A stretch of 64,000 nucleotides of DNA. It comes from BJGV01 sp965205785. GTDB taxonomy: Bacteria > Pseudomonadota > Gammaproteobacteria > Burkholderiales > Nitrosomonadaceae. Below are positions 1 to 8,255 of this stretch, piece by piece (the first letter of the stretch is position 1; each line of letters begins with the position of its first letter). Below the pieces are notes generated by a model, which worked only from the letters and a program-made list of their open reading frames with translations, searched no databases and was not told the origin of the DNA. A program made the translations under genes and the position numbers. The stretch is taken from positions 1 through 64,000 of the forward strand of contig OZ242188.1 of NCBI GenBank assembly GCA_965205785.1, given 5' to 3'.

Positions 1-803
1 TCACATGCCCAGAGCAATTGGTCATATTTGTCCTGCTCTAAAAATGGAATAATACATACTTGCAATTGACCAGACTGGAGTATCTGCCCAATTTTTGGCG
101 AATCAACACCAAAAAACGCACCAATAGTATTATTGATTGAATGTTGTGGAACCAGAACACGTATCGGTAAGTCTGATATAACCCATGCTGACAATAGCTC
201 TTTTATTGGTGCATTCTCATAACAAAATAAGGAAATACACAATTCCCCTTCTCTACGTGATCGTATCCCTGTCTCCTGCCAGAACTTCTCCTGCGAAACA
301 TTATTAAATGCAATTCGAGCCGGCAATAAATCTTTCTCCAGTATCAGACCTCCAGTACCCTCTACAAAGCCTGGAAAGAAAAAATATTTTGTCAAAGGAA
401 AACGCGGATGAAATGATGGTAGGCAATGGCAGTCTAATACCCAATCTTCAGCACAAAGATATTCAAGATTTATCCAAACTGGCTGCTGTGGTAGATCTGC
501 CATTGCAAGAATATAGGTATTCGGCAATTCACAGGAAAACGTCTCAATTACCACATCGGCGGGTTTAATTTCAGGTAATAGTTGCTGCCAGCAAAGTATC
601 TCAACACCCTGAAGCCACTGCCGCTCTTCATCAACATTTATAGCTGGCGCAATCTGGGAAAATGTAGCAAGATCATCCACCAAAAGCCTTACTTCCAATC
701 CATGCTCATGCACTAGCTGACGTGCAAGTCTCCAGCAGAAGCCAACATCACCAAAATTATCAACAATGGTACAAAATATATCCCAACGTAACTTATTGCA
801 CAT
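1..803 (-). CDS. earP: EF-P arginine rhamnosyltransferase EarP (3' part outside window)
   Basis: Transfers rhamnose from dTDP-rhamnose to a conserved arginine of elongation factor P, which helps ribosomes through polyproline stretches. I translated this frame by hand because it runs off the left edge. About 267 codons are visible from ATG 803. The N-terminus carries the family hallmark IFCTIVDNFGDVGFCWRLAR (residues 9-28); D15 and D19 match the two catalytic aspartates of EarP (D13/D17 in characterised members). It starts 20 bp after the aroC stop, so it may be co-transcribed with aroC. No clear Shine-Dalgarno is seen. efp usually neighbours earP and would lie beyond the left edge. Family assignment is strong; the C-terminal third is not visible. 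Confidence 0.88.
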   Translation of the reverse strand, partial: MCNKLRWDIFCTIVDNFGDVGFCWRLARQLVHEHGLEVRLLVDDLATFSQIAPAINVDEERQWLQGVEILCWQQLLPEIKPADVVIETFSCELPNTYILAMADLPQQPVWINLEYLCAEDWVLDCHCLPSFHPRFPLTKYFFFPGFVEGTGGLILEKDLLPARIAFNNVSQEKFWQETGIRSRREGELCISLFCYENAPIKELLSAWVISDLPIRVLVPQHSINNTIGAFFGVDSPKIGQILQSGQLQVCIIPFLEQDKYDQLLWAC

Positions 804-823
804 GACAAACTGAAAAATTAACC

Positions 824-1993
824 TCAAGCTTCGTCAGGCTCAGGATTCTCTGTAGGTTCTGGTTTAACCTTGCCGTTGCTATTAGATACTTCTTTGGAGG
901 TTTTACCTGAAATTTTTGGTGTTAAACACTCTACATCGGCATTTTGTGCACGATGACGCAATGCATGATCCATTAAAACCAATGCTAGCATTGCTTCAGC
1001 AATGGGAGTAGCACGAATTCCTACACAGGGATCATGCCTGCCATGAGTTTCTACAATTACCGGCTTACCTGACTTGTCAATTGAGCGTCGTTCTAAACGG
1101 ATACTTGAAGTAGGTTTAATCGCAACATTTACAATAATGTCCTGCCCTGTTGAAATCCCTCCTAGAATTCCGCCTGCATTATTACTAAGAAACCCTTCAG
1201 GAGTTATCTCATCAGAATGCTGAGTTCCTTTTTGTGCAACGCTGGCGAATCCTGCGCCAACTTCAATACCTTTTACTGCATTGATACTCATCATAGCATG
1301 AGCAATACCTGCATCTAACCGGTCATAAACAGGCTCACCCCAACCTACCGGTACGTTTTCTGCAGCCACAGTAATCTTTGCTCCAACTGAATCACCAGAT
1401 TTACGTAACTTTTCCATAAACTCTTCAAGTTGAGGAACCATATCAGCATTTGCAGAAAAAAATGGATTTTTATTTACGGCATCCCACTGTTTAAATGGGA
1501 CCTCTAATGGCCCTAATTGTGACATGTAGCCGCGTATTACAATGCCATATTTTTCGTATAACCATTTCTTTGCTATGGATGCAGCAGCTACCCGTACTGC
1601 CGTTTCACGAGCTGAAGCTCGTCCGCCACCACGATAATCTCTAATTCCATATTTCTGCCAATAGGTATAGTCTGCATGACCTGGACGAAAGGCCTCCATT
1701 ATCTTACTGTAGTCTTTACTACGCTGATCTTCATTGCGAATTAGTAAACCTAGGGGGGTGCCGGTAGTTTTTCCCTCGAAAACACCAGAAAGAATCTCCA
1801 CTGTGTCAGATTCTTTTCGCTGAGTAACATAACGAGAAGTTCCCGGTCTGCGTCGATCAAGTTCCTGCTGAATATCGCCAGATGATAATTCCATGCCCGG
1901 CGGGCAACCGTCTACGACACACCCAATAGCCGGTCCATGAGATTCACCAAAAGAAGTTACGCAAAAAATCTTCCCTATCGTGTTGCCAGACAT
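824..1993 (-). CDS. aroC: Chorismate synthase
   Basis: Catalyses the last step of the shikimate pathway: EPSP to chorismate, needing reduced FMN. The 389-residue product has the signatures GESHGPAIG (residues 16-24, H19) and RPGHADYTY (104-112, H106), followed by the RDYRGGGRAS(A)RET block that binds substrate and flavin. The core ends near residue 355, as in the family. After it comes a tail of about 30 residues rich in Ser, Lys, Glu and Pro with no recognisable domain. Cytoplasmic. earP follows 20 bp downstream on the same strand. Confidence 0.97.
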   Translation of the reverse strand: MSGNTIGKIFCVTSFGESHGPAIGCVVDGCPPGMELSSGDIQQELDRRRPGTSRYVTQRKESDTVEILSGVFEGKTTGTPLGLLIRNEDQRSKDYSKIMEAFRPGHADYTYWQKYGIRDYRGGGRASARETAVRVAAASIAKKWLYEKYGIVIRGYMSQLGPLEVPFKQWDAVNKNPFFSANADMVPQLEEFMEKLRKSGDSVGAKITVAAENVPVGWGEPVYDRLDAGIAHAMMSINAVKGIEVGAGFASVAQKGTQHSDEITPEGFLSNNAGGILGGISTGQDIIVNVAIKPTSSIRLERRSIDKSGKPVIVETHGRHDPCVGIRATPIAEAMLALVLMDHALRHRAQNADVECLTPKISGKTSKEVSNSNGKVKPEPTENPEPDEA

Positions 1994-2050
1994 TTCAACT
2001 CACTTATTAAACTAATATATCGATTTTAGCACGAGGAATTAAAAACATAG

Positions 2051-3544
2051 TTACTGGTTTTGCAATATTCTTTGTAACATCTGCATCCCCCATCCCACAC
2101 CAAAACCTGTAACGTCACTACCAACTGCCCCTAACCCCCCTGTATTTCTACTTGCAGAAAGATCCATATGAATCCAAGGTGTTTTGTTAACAAATCTACT
2201 AAGGAAAAGTGCTGCAAGTATATGATCAGCATCGTTCTCCATTGAACACTGCTTAACGTCAGCAATTGTACTTTTCAGGCCTATCTTATAATCTTGGTCC
2301 ATTGGAAATGCTAGAACCCTTTCACCACAGAGTTTTCCTGAAACTACAGCTTGCTGTGCAAGGTTATCATTATTACTGAAGAAACCACTATAGCGAGAAC
2401 CCAATGCCACACACATGGTACCAGTGAGAGTAGCAAAATCTATCATCACATTAGGTTTTTGTTTGGCTGCCAGGCTCAACGTATCAGCTAATACCATACG
2501 CCCTTCAGCATCCGTATTAATAATTTCAATTGTGTCTCCATTTAATGCTGTAACCACATCATTTTGCTTATAGGCATGAGGGCCAATATGGTTTTGTGCA
2601 ATCGCAAGCCAACAGTCAATATTTACAGCCAAATTACCATGCGTTGCTGCAAGTAAAATACCCAGAGCCACAGCCGATCCATTCATGTCCTCATGCATCC
2701 CATGCATGTAACGTGTTGGCTTTAGATTATGGCCTCCGGTATCAAAACAGATTCCCTTCCCAACTAGCGCCACTGATTTCTTTGCGCCCTTAACTGATCT
2801 TTTCAGATGGACAATCCCCGCATCTTCCGAGTCACTACCCTGAGTTACAGCAATAAATGCACCTGCTCCCATTTTACGAAGTTTTTTCAAATCAAATTTC
2901 TGGTATCTCCATCCTTTTTCTTTTGCAAGCTTCTTGACGCGTCTACAATATAAATCAGGGGTTAGTTCATTAGGAGGCAAAACAGTAAGCTCACGTGCCA
3001 ATGTATTACCTTCCGCCTTACCACGCAGCAAGGCGAAACCACTAGTATCTTTGTACCCATGTAAAATGATCTTAGCGAGCTCTTTTTTATATGTTTTTTT
3101 CTTGTCTGTTTTTCGTGACGGCAGTATCGCCCCATTTACCCACGTTACAAATACTGCTAACTCTGCAAGCACTCTTTTTTCCTTTGCATTCCCATAAACA
3201 GCAATATGAATTTCCTCAGGATTCTCATCTAACAACAATTGCAAAGCTTTGCATATGCAGGTTTGCTGCTCAAAAACAGACTCTTCCTGATCCACTATGA
3301 CCCATGTGCATAACGAACCATTTTCTAAATTGGCACTAACTGGTACACCACATATTTCTTCAACCTTCATTTTGCGCCTTCGTAACAAGGCTTCTAAGGC
3401 CTCTTTACCATAGAAAATATACTGATTTAGAAATTTTCCTGATGACTTATCCTGTTTTGGTAGTACCACTAAAAGTTGATTTATTTTGGTAGACTGACTC
3501 ACAGGTGAAGTTTCCTGAATTAATTTTGCAATCATTTGTAGCAA
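2051..3544 (-). CDS. Leucyl aminopeptidase family (M17) metallopeptidase
   Basis: Cytosolic di-metal aminopeptidase removing N-terminal residues from peptides. All expected catalytic residues can be placed: K263 and D268 in VGKGICFDTGG, K275, D286 in EDMNGSAV, and D345, E347 and R349 in NTDAEGRM. It should therefore be active. At 497 residues it matches PepA length, but the N-terminal half is poorly conserved, and the usual FD(S/T)GGIS(L/I)KP reads FDTGGHNLKP. It is therefore a divergent branch rather than clear PepA. It is divergent from thyA and separated from aroC by 57 bp. Specificity cannot be read from sequence. Confidence 0.9.
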   Translation of the reverse strand: MLQMIAKLIQETSPVSQSTKINQLLVVLPKQDKSSGKFLNQYIFYGKEALEALLRRRKMKVEEICGVPVSANLENGSLCTWVIVDQEESVFEQQTCICKALQLLLDENPEEIHIAVYGNAKEKRVLAELAVFVTWVNGAILPSRKTDKKKTYKKELAKIILHGYKDTSGFALLRGKAEGNTLARELTVLPPNELTPDLYCRRVKKLAKEKGWRYQKFDLKKLRKMGAGAFIAVTQGSDSEDAGIVHLKRSVKGAKKSVALVGKGICFDTGGHNLKPTRYMHGMHEDMNGSAVALGILLAATHGNLAVNIDCWLAIAQNHIGPHAYKQNDVVTALNGDTIEIINTDAEGRMVLADTLSLAAKQKPNVMIDFATLTGTMCVALGSRYSGFFSNNDNLAQQAVVSGKLCGERVLAFPMDQDYKIGLKSTIADVKQCSMENDADHILAALFLSRFVNKTPWIHMDLSASRNTGGLGAVGSDVTGFGVGWGMQMLQRILQNQ

Positions 3545-3605
3545 TCCTGTTAATTATTATTAACTGTTATTATATACGCCATGTCTCATAAACAAATTAC
3601 AGCTT

Positions 3606-3634
3606 TTTACATTATTTTTTATTAATCCTACTAT
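3606..3634 (+). promoter_or_regulatory. Predicted sigma-70 promoter of thyA
   Basis: TTTACA (3606-3611), 17-bp spacer, TACTAT (3629-3634). Predicted transcription start is near 3641, only about 7 nt before the thyA ATG at 3648. No Shine-Dalgarno lies in that interval, so the mRNA would be nearly leaderless. Inferred from motif and spacing alone. Confidence 0.5.
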
Positions 3635-3647
3635 TATCCTTTCTCCT

Positions 3648-4442
3648 ATGCGTCAGTATCTAGATCTAATGAAACATGTTCTTGAACAAGGTCACAAGAA
3701 ATCAGACCGCACAGGAACCGGCACGCTTTCTGTATTTGGTTACCAAATGCGCTTTAACCTGGAAAATGGGTTTCCGCTTGTCACCACTAAAAAATGTCAC
3801 TTGAAATCTATCATTCATGAGTTACTTTGGTTCTTACAAGGTGGAACGAATATAAAGTATCTGAATGACAACGGTGTCTCTATCTGGAATGAATGGGCGG
3901 ATGAAAACGGAAATTTAGGTCCTATCTATGGATGCCAATGGCGTTCCTGGCCGAAATCGGACGGGCAGCATGTGGACCAAATTACTCAGGTAATTAAGCA
4001 AATTAAAGAGACTCCTGACTCGCGACGTATGATTGTCTCAGCATGGAATGTAGGTGATTTGGATAAGATGAAATTGCCGCCATGCCATGCATTCTTCCAA
4101 TTTTATGTTGCTGATGGCAAGCTCTCTTGTCAGCTTTATCAACGTAGTGCAGATATTTTTCTTGGGGTTCCATTCAATATTGCCTCTTACGCACTACTTA
4201 CATTAATGGTGGCACAAAGCTGTAATTTAGAACCAGGTGACTTTATCCACACTTTGGGTGACGCTCATCTATATCTTAACCATCTTGATCAGGCACGGGA
4301 GCAACTTTCTCGTCAACCAAGAGAGTTACCTTTAATTAAACTAAATCCTACAGTTCTAAATATTTTAGACTTCAATTTTACAGACTTTACACTGGAAAAT
4401 TACAACCCACATCCAGTGATTAAGGCTCCAATCGCAGTATGA
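3648..4442 (+). CDS. thyA: Thymidylate synthase (ThyA)
   Basis: Converts dUMP to dTMP using methylene-tetrahydrofolate and releases dihydrofolate. It has 264 residues, the same as the E. coli enzyme, and the catalytic cysteine is C146 in LPPCHAFFQFYV. The phosphate-binding arginines (SRRMIV) and the folate site (QRSADIFLGVPFNIASY) are intact. It overlaps folA by 4 bp (ATGA), so translation is probably coupled with the enzyme that recycles its dihydrofolate. The ATG has no visible ribosome-binding site. Confidence 0.98.
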   Translation: MRQYLDLMKHVLEQGHKKSDRTGTGTLSVFGYQMRFNLENGFPLVTTKKCHLKSIIHELLWFLQGGTNIKYLNDNGVSIWNEWADENGNLGPIYGCQWRSWPKSDGQHVDQITQVIKQIKETPDSRRMIVSAWNVGDLDKMKLPPCHAFFQFYVADGKLSCQLYQRSADIFLGVPFNIASYALLTLMVAQSCNLEPGDFIHTLGDAHLYLNHLDQAREQLSRQPRELPLIKLNPTVLNILDFNFTDFTLENYNPHPVIKAPIAV

Positions 4443-5011
4443 AGCCAAAGATTGCTTTAATCGTAGTAGTAGCACCAGGAAACATCATTGGAGATAACAA
4501 TACAATGCCTTGGCACATGCCACGTGACCTCAAACTTTTTAGGCGCATTACTTTAGGGCACCCAATAATTATGGGGCGTAAAACCTTTGAATCACTACGA
4601 TGTAAAGCGTTACCTAAAAGAAAAAATATAATTGTGACAAGAAACTATGGGTATATAGCACCTGGCTGTGAAGTTGTTCATTCACTTAAAGAAGCAATTG
4701 ATATATCTGGTAATGTAAATCGGGTTTTTGTTATTGGTGGAGGACAAATATATGCAGCTGCTATTTCATTAGCTGATGAAATATATTTAACTCAAATTGA
4801 AAACAAGAATCCAACTAAAGATTTATTTGAATTATTTAGTGGCGACACTTTTTTCCCCGAAATTAACGAACTAGAATGGGAACAAAGCCACCAAGGACGT
4901 TTATTTATTGCGGCAAATAAAATTCCACATCCAAAACCCAAAAAACACACAGGACTTTACCACCGACTTATCAAATACACTCGTATATCAAAGATAAATG
5001 ACATACATTAA
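4439..5011 (+). CDS. folA: Dihydrofolate reductase
   Basis: Reduces dihydrofolate to tetrahydrofolate with NADPH, completing the cycle begun by ThyA. Conserved blocks: NTMPWHMPRDLKLF with catalytic acid D30, GHPIIMGRKTFESL for NADPH, and VIGGGQIYAAAISLADEIYLTQI. At 190 residues it is about 20-30 longer than typical bacterial FolA. The surplus is a basic C-terminal tail (from about residue 160) and a slightly expanded loop before the last strands. The start overlaps the thyA stop. Confidence 0.96.
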   Translation: MKPKIALIVVVAPGNIIGDNNTMPWHMPRDLKLFRRITLGHPIIMGRKTFESLRCKALPKRKNIIVTRNYGYIAPGCEVVHSLKEAIDISGNVNRVFVIGGGQIYAAAISLADEIYLTQIENKNPTKDLFELFSGDTFFPEINELEWEQSHQGRLFIAANKIPHPKPKKHTGLYHRLIKYTRISKINDIH

Positions 5012-5039
5012 AATAGCTTACAAAAAGCACAATCCTAAA

Positions 5040-6215
5040 CTATAAAACAACTACATCCGGTAATGGAAAACCATTAAAATTGCTTGCATAAGCAGTAGTA
5101 TATGCTCCTGCATTAGGAATATAAATGAAATCTCCCTCCTGAATATCCGCCGGTAACATTTCATCGCGCATTAGAATATCAACAGAATCACAGGTAGGGC
5201 CAGCGATAGTCCAGGGAATACTCTGTCCCTTGCGATCAGTAAGAATTTCATACCGTAACCCCTCAGTGATTTCAATGACCCCACCAAACATTCCTGCATC
5301 CCAATACATCCATCTCTTTCCACTTCGGGTAGCAGTCCCTACCACGCGACAGACAAAATAGGCTGAATCAGATACCAAATAACGACCTGGTTCTGCCATG
5401 ATACGAATATCCTCTGGTAAATCTGTGATAGCCGCATTCACAATCTCTCCAATTGCTTCAATTGAGGGAATAGGCTTAACATAGCGCACAGGATATCCGC
5501 CACCTATGTTAAGCAGACGCGGATTTAATCCGACACGACGCATGCTGATAAATACTTTTTTAGCACGCTCAATGCCTACCTGCCAGTTTAAAGGATTACG
5601 ACACTGCGAACCGACATGAAAAGTAACGCCAGCAAGATCAGCTTTAAGCCTTGCAGCCTCACTAATAATTTCATTTATATCAGAAATATGTGTGCCAAAC
5701 TTGCCAGCCAGTGGCCAATCACTACCAATATTGGGGGTATCTATACGCAGATACATTTTTGCATCTGGTTTTATACTTACAATCTTATGTAACTCTTCAA
5801 TACTATCCAGCGCATACCACTCAACACCTTTAGATGATGCATATTTAATATAAGAAGCTGATTTAATTGGATTACTATAATAAATTTCTTTTGCGGGCAC
5901 ACCCAGACTAATTAGAAGGTCTAGTTCAGAGACAGATGCAATTTCAAAGTTTACATTCTCTTGAATCAATGTTTCTAATACACGCGAGTCTGGATTAGCC
6001 TTTACCGCATAATGGGGATGTACTCGTGGCATTGCAGCTTTGAAACGGTGAGTTTTATTACGGATAATGTCGCTATCAAGCAACAGAAAAGGCTTGCTAT
6101 AACCTTTTCTTAAGGCTGCCCGTACATGTTTAAAATCAAGACTAATTTCTGGCTGGGTGTCGAATACTACATTTGACCGCGTCTTCTTTCGTAGCGCTGT
6201 GGAAAGCATTTGCAT
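5040..6215 (-). CDS. Ornithine decarboxylase-like PLP enzyme (fold type III, group IV)
   Basis: Probably decarboxylates ornithine to putrescine for polyamine synthesis. The PLP lysine is K72 in HYAVKANPD. H200 (TFHVGSQC), the glycine loop LNIGGGYP (235-242), EPGR (275-278) and the cysteine C342 in GPTCDSVD fit the ornithine-decarboxylase branch rather than diaminopimelate decarboxylase. 391 residues is normal. ATG 6215 is preceded by GGGAG at good spacing. A short ORF with its own strong ribosome-binding site ends 21 bp upstream (see 6237-6302). Lysine or mixed specificity is possible, so no symbol is given. Confidence 0.87.
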   Translation of the reverse strand: MQMLSTALRKKTRSNVVFDTQPEISLDFKHVRAALRKGYSKPFLLLDSDIIRNKTHRFKAAMPRVHPHYAVKANPDSRVLETLIQENVNFEIASVSELDLLISLGVPAKEIYYSNPIKSASYIKYASSKGVEWYALDSIEELHKIVSIKPDAKMYLRIDTPNIGSDWPLAGKFGTHISDINEIISEAARLKADLAGVTFHVGSQCRNPLNWQVGIERAKKVFISMRRVGLNPRLLNIGGGYPVRYVKPIPSIEAIGEIVNAAITDLPEDIRIMAEPGRYLVSDSAYFVCRVVGTATRSGKRWMYWDAGMFGGVIEITEGLRYEILTDRKGQSIPWTIAGPTCDSVDILMRDEMLPADIQEGDFIYIPNAGAYTTAYASNFNGFPLPDVVVL

Positions 6216-6236
6216 GAGAGTCTCCCTCGAAAAGAA

Positions 6237-6302
6237 CTACGTTACGGGGATGTGAATACTGACTAGATCAGCCGGGACGAAAAAGTTACTTTTGCTTTTC
6301 AT
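6237..6302 (-). CDS. Candidate 21-residue leader peptide upstream of the decarboxylase
   Basis: Short ORF starting MKSKSNFF and ending SIHIPVT, found by reading the leader by hand. Its ATG (6302) follows GGAGAGGAG at ideal spacing, a better ribosome-binding site than most genes here. The TAG lies 21 bp before the decarboxylase ATG. It sits between a good promoter and the gene, as expected for a regulatory upstream ORF. Known precedents, such as the E. coli speF leader, sense ornithine by ribosome arrest; no sequence similarity to that peptide is visible. Function is inferred from position only. Confidence 0.5.
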   Translation of the reverse strand: MKSKSNFFVPADLVSIHIPVT

Positions 6303-6346
6303 AATAATCTCCTCTCCACCAATTAAATTTCGTAAAAATTAGGCGG

Positions 6347-6374
6347 ATTATAGACTGCATTCCAATGGAATCAA
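6347..6374 (-). promoter_or_regulatory. Predicted sigma-70 promoter of the leader ORF/decarboxylase
   Basis: On the minus strand TTGATT (6374-6369), 16-bp spacer, perfect TATAAT (6352-6347). It lies 45 bp before the leader ORF start, so the transcript would carry both the leader ORF and the decarboxylase. Confidence 0.6.
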
Positions 6375-6414
6375 GTCTTTTTTTCAAATGAAATAAATCT
6401 AAGACGGATTAAAT

Positions 6415-6981
6415 CTATATTTTTGGTAAAGTCACACCCTTCTGACCCTGATATTTTCCACCACGATCTTTATACGATGTTTCACACACTTCATCTGATT
6501 CAAAAAATATCACCTGTGCTACTCCCTCGTTCGCATAAATCTTTGCAGGGAGCGGTGTAGTATTTGAGAACTCTAATGTTACAAAACCTTCCCACTCCGG
6601 CTCAAATGGAGTGACATTTACAATAATGCCACAACGAGCATAAGTAGATTTACCTAGGCAGATTGTTAGCACATTACGAGGAATACGAAAATATTCAACT
6701 GTTCGCGCTAATGCAAAGGAGTTGGGAGGAATGATACAAACGTCATTCATTACATCAACGAAGGAATCTGAATCAAAACTCTTAGGGTCTACAATGGTAG
6801 AGTTTATGTTGGTAAACAATTTAAATTCGTTTGAACAACGTATATCATAGCCATAACTTGAAGTGCCGTAAGAAACTATCTTGTGACCATCAACATACTT
6901 AATTTGGTTTGGCTCGAATGGCTCAATCATACCTTTCTCTTTGGCCATACTTCTAATCCATCTATCTGATTTTATTGTCAT
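6415..6981 (-). CDS. dcd: dCTP deaminase
   Basis: Deaminates dCTP to dUTP, feeding dUMP to thymidylate synthase, so it is linked by pathway to thyA 2 kb away. The 188-residue length is standard. Visible motifs: SSYGYDIRCSNEF, GKSTYARCGIIVNVTPFEP and EGFVTLEFSNTTPLPAKIYANEGVAQ, which carry the nucleotide-binding residues and catalytic glutamate of the trimeric family. It ends KGVTLPKI as usual. It lies 66 bp after the apbC stop and is probably co-transcribed. Confidence 0.97.
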   Translation of the reverse strand: MTIKSDRWIRSMAKEKGMIEPFEPNQIKYVDGHKIVSYGTSSYGYDIRCSNEFKLFTNINSTIVDPKSFDSDSFVDVMNDVCIIPPNSFALARTVEYFRIPRNVLTICLGKSTYARCGIIVNVTPFEPEWEGFVTLEFSNTTPLPAKIYANEGVAQVIFFESDEVCETSYKDRGGKYQGQKGVTLPKI

Positions 6982-7047
6982 ATCTTGATTCTTTATAAAT
7001 ATGTTTAGCGTAAATTTTTATTACTTTTACTACTCTGATATACCAGA

Positions 7048-8136
7048 TTAAGTATTCTGAATCACAATATCCGGGAATAATGAAGAATGATCCTTTGATA
7101 GTTCCGCCACCTTCACTGCCGTACGACGTGCGATACCGCAATAAATTTGTGCTATATCACCCTCTGGGTCTGCTACCACAGTTGGAGTGCCGGAATCTGT
7201 CTGTTCCCTAATTCTAATATCAAGTGGAAGAGCGCCAAGAAATTCGACATTATAATCTTTACACATTTTGGCCCCTCCACCCTCTCCAAAAATATGCTCA
7301 TTAAAGCCACACTTAGAGCAAATATGTGTACTCATATTTTCAACAATGCCTATGATAGGAATACCAACTTTCTCAAACATCTTTAATCCTTTGCGGGCAT
7401 CTAATAAAGCTATATCCTGTGGTGTTGTAACTATAACAGCACCTGTAACCGGCACTTTCTGTGCAAGTGTCAACTGTATATCACCAGTACCAGGAGGCAT
7501 ATCAACAATCAGGTAATCTATATCTCTCCATCGAGTATCATTTAGTAACTGTTGTAGTGCCTGCGTTACCATTGGACCGCGCCATACCATGGGTGTTTCT
7601 ATATCAATTAACAATCCAATAGATATAGACTGTATCCCGTGCGCTTCCAACGGTTCCATATGCTTGCCATCTTGCGATTCAGGACGACCACTAATTCCTA
7701 ACATTTGCGGTAGTGAGGGCCCATAAATATCAGCATCTAAAATCCCGACTGAAGCTCCCTCAGAAGCCAGTGCAAGTGCAAGATTGACTGCGGTTGCAGA
7801 TTTACCAACCCCCCCTTTTCCAGAAGCTACAGCTATAATATTTTTGACATTAGGTATGTGTTGTACCCCTCGCTGCGTTACCCTCGAAATGATTTTACTG
7901 GTGATATTAACCTCTATCTCACCAATATTTGAAATCGCTTTAAGTTTTTCTATAACCTGGCTACGAATGCTCTCTATCAAGCTCTTTGCCGGATAACTCA
8001 ATACAATATCAAGCGATACATTATTAGAATTTACTCTGATCTCACCCACTTCTTTACTGGTTACGTAATCCCTACCAGTGTTCGGATCAATAATCTCTTT
8101 GAGAACAGACTGTACCTGTAGTTCTGAAATTGTCAC
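7048..8136 (-). CDS. apbC: Iron-sulfur cluster carrier ATPase ApbC/Mrp
   Basis: Carrier that binds and transfers 4Fe-4S clusters to apo-proteins; it would support the many Fe-S subunits of the nuo operon. An N-terminal MIP18/DUF59 domain (about residues 1-85) is followed by a ParA-like P-loop ATPase with deviant Walker A GKGGVGKS (106-113), a MPPGTGD motif, and the bridging CxxC pair C273/C276 in CSKCG. I chose GTG 8136 (362 residues) because AAGGAAAGGAA sits just upstream. The longer ATG frame from 8193 would add 19 residues atypical for the family. Confidence 0.93.
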   Translation of the reverse strand: MTISELQVQSVLKEIIDPNTGRDYVTSKEVGEIRVNSNNVSLDIVLSYPAKSLIESIRSQVIEKLKAISNIGEIEVNITSKIISRVTQRGVQHIPNVKNIIAVASGKGGVGKSATAVNLALALASEGASVGILDADIYGPSLPQMLGISGRPESQDGKHMEPLEAHGIQSISIGLLIDIETPMVWRGPMVTQALQQLLNDTRWRDIDYLIVDMPPGTGDIQLTLAQKVPVTGAVIVTTPQDIALLDARKGLKMFEKVGIPIIGIVENMSTHICSKCGFNEHIFGEGGGAKMCKDYNVEFLGALPLDIRIREQTDSGTPTVVADPEGDIAQIYCGIARRTAVKVAELSKDHSSLFPDIVIQNT

Positions 8137-8255
8137 TTTTTGTTTCCTTTCCTTAGTACACAAATAAGCATTGAAAGCATTAAATTTTAACAAATATCAG
8201 ATCAAGGCATACAGTTTGTTACAATTTATACTTGGCAGATTTGAATAATCATTTA

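Noticed and set aside
2051..3544. Possibility that the M17 aminopeptidase is catalytically dead because of its unusual FDTGGHNLKP motif
   Set aside because: All metal ligands and both catalytic residues (K263, D268, K275, D286, D345, E347, R349) are in place.
8232..8255. TTG start for metG
   Set aside because: The eight extra residues are not part of the conserved N-terminus and there is no ribosome-binding site to support TTG.
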